This document shows positions 55,201-59,679 of a stretch of DNA of 59,679 nucleotides, piece by piece. The position numbers and the translations under genes were made by a program. Position 1 is the first letter of the stretch. Every line of letters starts with the position of its first letter. This stretch comes from Eubacteriales Family XIII. Incertae Sedis bacterium (GTDB taxonomy: Bacteria; Bacillota; Clostridia; Peptostreptococcales; Anaerovoracaceae): NCBI GenBank assembly GCA_031272365.1, contig JAISTX010000047.1:1-59679 (forward strand), in the 5' to 3' direction. The notes under the pieces were generated by a model, which saw only the letters and a list, made by a program, of their open reading frames with translations, made no database searches and was not told the DNA's origin.

Positions 55201-55262
55201 GCGACGGGGTGCTGACGATGGCGGACGTGGTGCTGGTGCTCCACACGCTGCTTGGGGTTTGA
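52254..55262 (+). CDS. Secreted dockerin protein 3 with GLUG repeats
   Basis: The protein has 1,002 residues. The start is the ATG behind GGAGGTG. A signal peptide (FLCALAMVAALLPAAVFA) is followed by a low-complexity VAEATE-type stretch (about 35-75), then two successive GLUG-repeat regions (about 90-460 and 480-930) rich in GGIVG and NCYNTG motifs, and a dockerin at 945-1002 (DLNGDGQVTMAE, DMDGDGVLTMAD). The dockerin and the following intergenic bases are nearly identical to those of protein 2, a sign of recent duplication or conversion. No enzyme domain is seen. Confidence 0.87.
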   Translation: MRKSMNNSLRRMLAFLCALAMVAALLPAAVFAAEAGDAAAAPEAAEVAEATEAAEAAEVSEVAEATEVTEDAEDAQIEPLASIEATSLPIATADDLIAFAARVNAGETTLSAELVADIDVSGTDFVPIGGSSSTSYQGTFDGNGHTLTVAISNTSNNYFAPFRYVGASGVIKNLTVAGSVSGLASVAGVVSMLSGGHLENVRNEASVSSTGPYIGGLVAQLQSGGYLTDCVNAGSVTSTNGYYAGGVIGYYNSAGVSSGLVNSGSVTANSNTSSNTYYGAGGITSVMTISGGRIESSVNTGQVTGNIRNIGGIAGVLYSPGAAIVDCYNTGAVTPTATTSLVGAGGIVGAFTGQSNTYVHNCTVKNCYNIGTVSIPDGLLEGSRGRVGGVLGQVSNTNETTNFENNYYLDSSVSELNTNTRATAKTAEEMQAGGFVLLLNGEEGSAYNVDTDGINGGYPVLAWQGGTPPAEEPPGDPATSWYNTEDTSFTLTDGIQLAGLAAIVNGTAEGIEQDDFAGKTVTLGANIVLDEDGLYDSATGVFGSLSYPVTFPYYTLREGAKLWTPIGTGTATANNTFTQTNFFAGTFDGAGHSVSGLYTDVSQTTQGLFGCVSGTVKNVKVESGLVSAKIVAGGVVAYLYGGTVENCENHAIVYADGGEKAASGLENGVSRGGAIGGIVGNAYGTEGDPFVITGCANTGDILNTNTAKGGRTGGILGLVDVASYVGEITNNENSGDIIGYQYSGGIVGMDYSKYAPISGCFNSGDVRISASGSAYGGGIVSQCYSNVTGCYNTGNYIGYLETADKSAHLGGIVSDLFSPALVTNCYNTGHLELQGTAVTASSTGRIVGSGGGKHSTAAANILNCYYLEITSTVPQFADVEQGWLADDAGKTADELKSNAFVLLLNGEGDAFNLDTDGINGGYPVLAWQGGTPPTPAPEYGEPGSGDLNGDGQVTMAEVTQLVQAILGAGALTDGQVLAADMDGDGVLTMADVVLVLHTLLGV

Positions 55263-55317
55263 CGGAAAAAGGTAGCCGCTCGCTTGCGCTCGCGCCATCC
55301 AATTAGAGGAGCGAAAC

Positions 55318-57936
55318 ATGACCAATAGACGTGCAAAAATCCTCGTGCTGGTATGGGTGGTCGTATGCGCCCTGTTCCCCGTGCAGGGGTTTGCCTCCGC
55401 ACCGGGGGACGGCCCCGGGGGCGTCGTCGCGATTTCGACGGCGGAGGATCTGCTTGCGATCGCGGAGGATGTGAACGCCGGCGACGACTACGCGGGTGTG
55501 ACCGTGGTGCTTCAAAGCGACATCGACCTGGGGGGCGAAGCGTGGACGCCCATCGGTACCTACGGGTACGCGGTGGCCGCGCGGCATCCCTTTGCCGGCA
55601 CCTTCGACGGCGGCGGGCACGCCATCGAAGGTCTGCATATCGCAGAGGGCGACGGCGTGGCGTTATTTGGTTATTTGACGGGGACGGTGAAAGACCTGAC
55701 GGTCTCCGGAGAGGTGTCGGGGGGTCAATGCGTCGGCGGCGTCATCGCGTATCTCGCGGGCACCGTCTCCGGCGTGACGAACTGCGTGACGGTGCGGGCC
55801 GAGGGCAGCTATGTCGGCGGCGTCGCGGCGGACGCGGCCGGCGCGTTTGCCATCGCGGACTGCGCGAACGAAGGCAGCCTCACCAATTTTTCGAGCGACC
55901 GCAGCTCGGGCAAGCTCGGCGGGATCCTTGGGCGCGCGGACACGGGCATGGACGGCGTCATCGAGCGCTGCTTCAACACGGGCAGCATCACGGGCTACCA
56001 ATACCTCGGCGGGATCGTCGGCGGGCAGTTCGGCGAGGTGACCGTGCGGTCGTGCTTCAATACGGGCGCGATCGAGGGGCACAGCTTCGGCAAGCTGTAC
56101 ATCGGCGGCATCACGGGCAAGCTGCAGGGCGGCACGATCGACAGCTGCTACAACCGGGGCACGGTCTACGACAACCGCGCCAACCAGGACATGGGGCATA
56201 TCCGCGCCGTGGGCGGCCTCGTCGGTTGCGAGGAAAACCATACGGTCGGCACGGCCATCACGAACGTCTATCAGGCAGGGCTGATTTCGGTGAACACGGA
56301 CGGCATGGATCCGGCGATGGACAATCACTACATCATGATGACCGGCCATATCTCCGGCGGCAACAGCAGCACGGCGGCCAACACGATGACGTACGAGGAC
56401 TGCTTCTACGAGGCGGGGTGCTACCCGCAGGCGGACCCGTCCCACCCGGACTATGTGTTTTTCCGGCAGCCGGACGGCATCGCCATTTGGGATACGCCGT
56501 ATGTGACGGAGAAGACGGCCGAAGAGCTGAAGGGCGCGGAGGTGCTCGCGGCGCTCGGCGCGCATTTTGCGGAGGATGCGCAGGGCATCAACGACGGCTA
56601 CCCGGTGCTGGCCTGGCAGGCAGGCGGCGGGGGGCAGCCGGACGTCCGCTACCCCGTTGCTGAGCCTGTGGTGCTCGGCGGCACGGCGACCGCGGCGCTC
56701 TCGGCTGCGGAGGCGGCCGAAGGCGAGGCCGTCACGGTGACGGTGTCCGGCGTCCCCGCCGGGAAGCGCGTTTACCTTGTCCGCGTGACGGACGCGGCGG
56801 GCACGGCGGTGGCGGTGGCGGCGCAGGGCGCGGGCGCCTATGGCTTCGTGATGCCGGGCCGCGGCGTGCGCGTGGAGGTGTGGCTCGAAAACGACGTCCC
56901 GGAAAACGCCGCGCCGCACGCGCTCCTTTTGCCGGAAGGCCTGGACGCCATCTGGACGGTCTCGGTATCCTCCGGCGGGCTTTTGAATAACAATCCTGCG
57001 CCGGACGGTGGCCTGTCGGTGCAGGCAGGCGCGACGGTGTTTGTGTCCGTGGCGCGCGACGCGTATGCGCTTGCCGCCTCGATGGACGGCGTGCTGGTGC
57101 GGGGCGCGGACGCGGCGCCGGTTCCCGCTGCGCTTTTGAAGGAGGGCTTGTACGCGTTCACGATGCCGGACGCGGACGCGGAGGTGGCGCTGGACATTTC
57201 CTACGCGCCGCTGACCGTGTATACGCAAGCGGGCGACGACGGGGCGCCGGCCGCGGTGAAAACCTGGCAGCGGGCGGACGTCCTCGGCATGGCCGTGGAG
57301 AACGTGTATTACAGCGGCTGGTCGTCGGAAACCGACCCGATGATCGGGCGCGCGGATCTGGCGGTGACCCTGGATGCGCTGCTCGCGGACGCCGGCCTTT
57401 CGTTTGCGGCGGGCGACAAGCTGCGCATCGGCAGCATCGACGGCATGTCGATGACGTTTGCGTGGGAAGACCTGTATGGCGCGCCGCGCCGGTACTACCC
57501 GAACATCTTCACGGAATCGGCGGAGGGCGCCGCGCCGCTCGCGCCGATGTTCGTCGTCAAGGGCAATACGGCGCTCCGCTCCGACGGCGCGGGGACGGAG
57601 CCGCTGCCGGGCGACGAACGCAACGCGTACCGTTTCATCTACGGGCAGACGGAGGCGGAGCTTGAGAACCACACGAAGATCGTGGACCGCCTGCCGAAGT
57701 ACGCAAACGCCCTGACGGTCATTCAGGCGGAGGCCCCGCCGGACGGCCCCGCCCCCGGGGATGTCGACGGCGACGGGGTCGTGACGATCTCCGACGCGGT
57801 GCGCATCGTCAACGCCCTCATTGGTTCGGCAACGCTGACCGAGGTGCAGTTTGCGGCGGCGGACATGGACGGCGACGGCACCCTGTCCATGACGGACGTG
57901 GTGCTGCTCGTCCAGAGGATACTGTCCCTCGAATGA
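55318..57936 (+). CDS. Secreted dockerin protein 4 with GLUG repeats and beta-sandwich-like region
   Basis: The protein has 872 residues. The start follows TAGAGGAG. A signal peptide (ILVLVWVVVCALFPVQGFA) leads to a GLUG region (about 35-440), then about 350 residues that look like Ig/beta-sandwich modules (VTVSGVPAGKRVYLVRVTDAAG; SVQAGATVFVSVARD) and a molybdopterin-fold-like stretch (GMAVENVYYSGWSSE). The dockerin is at 814-872 (DVDGDGVVTISD, DMDGDGTLSMTD). Its stop overlaps the next ATG by four bases. Confidence 0.85.
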   Translation: MTNRRAKILVLVWVVVCALFPVQGFASAPGDGPGGVVAISTAEDLLAIAEDVNAGDDYAGVTVVLQSDIDLGGEAWTPIGTYGYAVAARHPFAGTFDGGGHAIEGLHIAEGDGVALFGYLTGTVKDLTVSGEVSGGQCVGGVIAYLAGTVSGVTNCVTVRAEGSYVGGVAADAAGAFAIADCANEGSLTNFSSDRSSGKLGGILGRADTGMDGVIERCFNTGSITGYQYLGGIVGGQFGEVTVRSCFNTGAIEGHSFGKLYIGGITGKLQGGTIDSCYNRGTVYDNRANQDMGHIRAVGGLVGCEENHTVGTAITNVYQAGLISVNTDGMDPAMDNHYIMMTGHISGGNSSTAANTMTYEDCFYEAGCYPQADPSHPDYVFFRQPDGIAIWDTPYVTEKTAEELKGAEVLAALGAHFAEDAQGINDGYPVLAWQAGGGGQPDVRYPVAEPVVLGGTATAALSAAEAAEGEAVTVTVSGVPAGKRVYLVRVTDAAGTAVAVAAQGAGAYGFVMPGRGVRVEVWLENDVPENAAPHALLLPEGLDAIWTVSVSSGGLLNNNPAPDGGLSVQAGATVFVSVARDAYALAASMDGVLVRGADAAPVPAALLKEGLYAFTMPDADAEVALDISYAPLTVYTQAGDDGAPAAVKTWQRADVLGMAVENVYYSGWSSETDPMIGRADLAVTLDALLADAGLSFAAGDKLRIGSIDGMSMTFAWEDLYGAPRRYYPNIFTESAEGAAPLAPMFVVKGNTALRSDGAGTEPLPGDERNAYRFIYGQTEAELENHTKIVDRLPKYANALTVIQAEAPPDGPAPGDVDGDGVVTISDAVRIVNALIGSATLTEVQFAAADMDGDGTLSMTDVVLLVQRILSLE

Positions 57937-58490
57937 AGACGCTGATCATAGGCGGCTCGCCGCGCAAAGCGGGGGACACGGCGGCACTCATCGGCATTCT
58001 GCGCGGGCAGCTTCCGGGCGAGGTGGCCGAGCTGTCCGCGTATTATTCCGATATCTCCCCCTGCCTCGACTGCCGGGCGTGCCGGGGGACGCCGGGCTGC
58101 GTCATCCGCGACGATATGGATCTCATCTACGCGGACGATTTCGACGCCGTCGTCGTCGCGTCGCCGATCTACTTCGGCAACGTGACGGGGCCCGTGCTGA
58201 GCCTCGCGAGCCGGTTTCAGTATACGCACAGCGCACGGGAATACCTGCGCGCGCCCGTGTCCTACAAACCGAAACGGGGCGGGATCCTCCTCGTCGGCGG
58301 CGGCACCGGCAAGGGTGACGAGCACGGCGCGATACGCGCGGCGATGATCCTGATGCGCATGATGAACGCGGAGGTTCGGGATGATCTCATCGTGGTATCG
58401 CGCCGCACGGACGTCGTGCCCGCCGCAGAGGACGCAGCAGCAGCAGAAAAGACGCGCCGGCTCGCGCAGTGGCTGAGCGAGGCGGAGTGA
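57933..58490 (+). CDS. Flavodoxin-fold iron-sulfur flavoprotein (NADPH-dependent FMN reductase family)
   Basis: The protein has 185 residues. GGSPRKAGDT at the N-terminus binds the FMN phosphate, PIYFGNVTGPVLSL is the second flavin-binding segment, and CLDCRACRGTPGC gives a compact Cys motif typical of iron-sulfur flavoproteins of anaerobes. It is a likely electron carrier or reductase in the cytoplasm. Its ATG overlaps the stop of the last dockerin gene (57933-57936), although no functional link is obvious. Confidence 0.88.
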   Translation: MKTLIIGGSPRKAGDTAALIGILRGQLPGEVAELSAYYSDISPCLDCRACRGTPGCVIRDDMDLIYADDFDAVVVASPIYFGNVTGPVLSLASRFQYTHSAREYLRAPVSYKPKRGGILLVGGGTGKGDEHGAIRAAMILMRMMNAEVRDDLIVVSRRTDVVPAAEDAAAAEKTRRLAQWLSEAE

Positions 58491-58505
58491 CAAAAACAGA
58501 TGCTG

Positions 58506-58583
58506 TGTGCAACGTTGCAACTAATGCGGTATTTTTTCGTGCAAGAGCGCAAAAAAGTACCGCATTAGCTGCGTTGTTGCACA
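58506..58583. repeat. Long imperfect inverted repeat
   Basis: CTAATGCGGTA (58521-58531) and TACCGCATTAG (58558-58568) are perfect 11-base arms. Further pairing extends outward to TGTGCAAC/GTTGCACA at the ends and inward through T- and A-runs. Its size and position suit a bidirectional terminator or a small non-autonomous element. Confidence 0.65.
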
Positions 58584-58657
58584 AAAACTGCAGACACATA
58601 CCGCAAAAGTTGCAACACTGCACAGCGCGGGGATAGGGGGCGCAGCTTCATTTCTGT

Positions 58658-58686
58658 TTGACACAGGGAGTGTTCTATCATATAAT
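58658..58686 (+). promoter_or_regulatory. Perfect consensus sigma-A promoter
   Basis: TTGACA (58658-58663), 17 bases, TATAAT (58681-58686). This is the best match to the housekeeping consensus in the window; transcription should start near 58693. Confidence 0.88.
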
Positions 58687-58695
58687 AGTATAGAA

Positions 58696-58715
58696 AATAT
58701 GTTTGCGAACATATT
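58696..58715. promoter_or_regulatory. Palindromic operator candidate before the ribbon-helix-helix gene
   Basis: AATATGTT and AACATATT are perfect 8-base arms around TGCG, lying between the predicted transcript start and the ATG at 58716. A bound repressor would block the strong promoter. Confidence 0.6.
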
Positions 58716-59036
58716 ATGAACAATCCTTCACTACGGGGTTGCATGGGATACATTAATCGAAAGGCGCACGAAGCGTTGTCTTTGTACGCGGAGTGCAACG
58801 GGACGCTCCCGGAGCCGCGATCCATCGAGCGCATTCAGACGGAATGGGCGGAATGGGGCGAGTGGGACAAGTCCTATCATTTCTATGTGGTCAAGGTGGC
58901 GCTGCTACCCCTGAAGCCCGCCACTCGCAAATTCAACATCAGCCTGGATGAGCGGCTCGTCCGCAGGATCGACCGCGTCACCAACAACCGGTCGGCATTT
59001 ATCGCGGCGGCGGTGGAGCGGGCGTTACAGCAGTAG
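58716..59036 (+). CDS. Small protein with C-terminal HicB/ribbon-helix-helix-like domain
   Basis: The protein has 106 residues from the first ATG. An ATG at 58743 has GGGG upstream and would give 97 residues. The last 40 residues (KFNISLDERLVRRIDRVTNNRSAFIAAAVERAL) match the DNA-binding end of HicB-type antitoxins. The first half is Trp/Glu-rich and lacks a clear HicB RNase-H-like core. No HicA toxin gene is next to it. The consensus promoter and the palindrome suggest tight self-repression. Stop TAG. Confidence 0.68.
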   Translation: MNNPSLRGCMGYINRKAHEALSLYAECNGTLPEPRSIERIQTEWAEWGEWDKSYHFYVVKVALLPLKPATRKFNISLDERLVRRIDRVTNNRSAFIAAAVERALQQ

Positions 59037-59057
59037 GCGGCGCGCGCAAGATCGCGT

Positions 59058-59570
59058 TCAAAGGACGCAGAGAGTTCGATTTTGTATTGGGTCATTTGTA
59101 TTTTGCAATAATACCGTAAGTAAATTACTTTTTGTCGGGTCAACAGTTATATCGCGCCTCCATGAGTTGTCAGCTTCTTTCTTTATCGATGTTGTGATGA
59201 TGTCAGGGCTTTCTTCTGTCTGCTCGTAATCAGGCCTCAGCTTTACAACTATCGTTCCGGCATGATCTCCGCAGCCCGGGATATTGCCATCCATAACGGA
59301 GTCACCTATCAGCGTTCCATTGTCGCCGCTTGCAGTGAACACTTCATCTGGCAAATTGAATGTTCCGTAGTTGTTCACGTATACTGCGGAACCTAAGACA
59401 AATTTCATCACGAATTTTCTACCGTCAGCGCTGAGAAACCCCGCCTCATCCCAGAACGTTGCTGCTGAACCTTCTGTTTGTATTCCATTTCGATCTTTTG
59501 TAGCACCACCGTTATCCACATCAATAAAGCCGCGAACTTGATAAGACGTGTCAGTGACATCGGTTGCGTC
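59058..59570 (-). pseudogene. Fragment of an unknown gene, 5' end replaced by a probable insertion sequence
   Basis: An open frame runs leftwards from about 59570 to a TGA at 59058. The first ATG is at 59519 (153 residues), but coding-like sequence continues upstream of it (DVTDTSYQVRGFIDVDNGG) until a stop at the edge of the suspected insertion sequence. The product has no recognisable domain. Base composition is clearly lower in GC than in the rest of the window. It may be a live gene starting at 59519, but no ribosome site is evident there. Confidence 0.5.
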
Positions 59571-59590
59571 TTGTCAAGTGGTGTAAATTC
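59568..59590. mobile_element. Possible terminal repeat of an insertion sequence
   Basis: GTCTTGTCAAGTGGTGTAAA and the next three bases resemble the ends of IS256-type elements, which often carry a GTCAAG...TGTGTAAATTC pattern. It separates a broken-looking gene from a transposase-like 3' end. The other end lies outside the window, so the family is a guess. Confidence 0.4.
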
Positions 59591-59610
59591 GATAAAACCA
59601 TCTGTACCAT

Positions 59611-59679
59611 CTAAGCTGCCTCCAACTGCAACGGCTGGGCATACAGCTCATTGATCGAATCCATCGGCAGATACCGCTT
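59611..59679 (-). CDS. 3' end of a probable transposase gene (runs off the right edge)
   Basis: The last 22 codons of a leftward frame (KRYLPMDSINELYAQPLQ...) end in TAG, 21 bases from the putative terminal repeat. The closeness of a stop codon to an element end and the AT-richer surroundings suggest a transposase. The fragment is too short for family assignment. Confidence 0.35.
   Translation of the reverse strand, partial: KRYLPMDSINELYAQPLQLEAA

Overview
The window is about 60 kb of high-GC DNA (clearly above 60% by eye in most genes). The organism looks like an anaerobic, Gram-positive-type fermenter, most likely a high-GC member of the Clostridia. The grounds are AGGAGG-type ribosome sites, a sigma-54 activator, a TRAP importer, an acetate/butyrate-type CoA pathway, a radical-type 2-hydroxyacyl-CoA dehydratase with its activator, dockerin-bearing surface proteins, GlnRS, and pyrrolysine (Pyl)-dependent methylamine methyltransferases. 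I cannot name the species.

Layout. 1-2269: a truncated membrane-anchored protein, then a coupled pair of a small hypothetical and an AAA/DUF234 ATPase. 2270-2564: a control region with two near-identical 43-bp repeats. 2565-8703: a PAS-PAS-sigma-54 activator, mttB with an in-frame amber codon, a LarA-like gene on the other strand, and mtbB with an in-frame amber codon; each amber gene has a textbook -24/-12 promoter. 8738-22383: a tightly packed same-strand run with dctPQM (TRAP), two dehydratase subunits plus activator, 3-hydroxyacyl-CoA dehydrogenase, thiolase, CoA-transferase, class III aminotransferase, iron alcohol dehydrogenase, and a second MttB homologue that lacks Pyl. With mtbB this could be one 13-gene, 15-kb transcript. 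22495-44952: mixed genes, including an orphan AbiEi/nuclease protein, a membrane glycosyltransferase-like protein, MobA-like, histidine phosphatase, trmD, crotonase, a DUF1538 transporter with two PII-like genes, surE, DUF2156, thiolase, a double CDGSH protein, glnS, an NTPase, an ECF importer with a fused EcfA-EcfT, a methyltransferase, an AT-richer restriction-modification pair and a Crp/Fnr regulator. 45201-57936: four consecutive secreted proteins that each end in a dockerin. 57933-59679: a flavoprotein, a ribbon-helix-helix-like gene with a strong promoter, and an AT-richer end with a gene fragment next to the 3' end of a probable transposase gene.

How the genes may work together. The activator is well placed to switch on mttB and mtbB, and through mtbB possibly the whole downstream run. 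The products suggest import of an organic acid or betaine-like compound, removal of N-methyl groups through corrinoid proteins, and conversion of a four- or five-carbon skeleton to acetyl-CoA (aminotransferase, alcohol dehydrogenase, CoA-transferase, dehydratase, 3-hydroxyacyl-CoA dehydrogenase, thiolase). The link between N-demethylation and 2-hydroxyacyl-CoA chemistry in one sigma-54 unit is the most interesting feature here. The substrate is not shown by the sequence. Corrinoid partner proteins, a corrinoid reactivase and the Pyl machinery (pylT, pylS, pylBCD) are not in the window.

TAG is also an ordinary stop here: 14 of 49 called genes with a visible stop end in TAG, including six in a row inside the catabolic run. 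Pyl decoding must therefore be conditional or context dependent, or read-through is tolerated.
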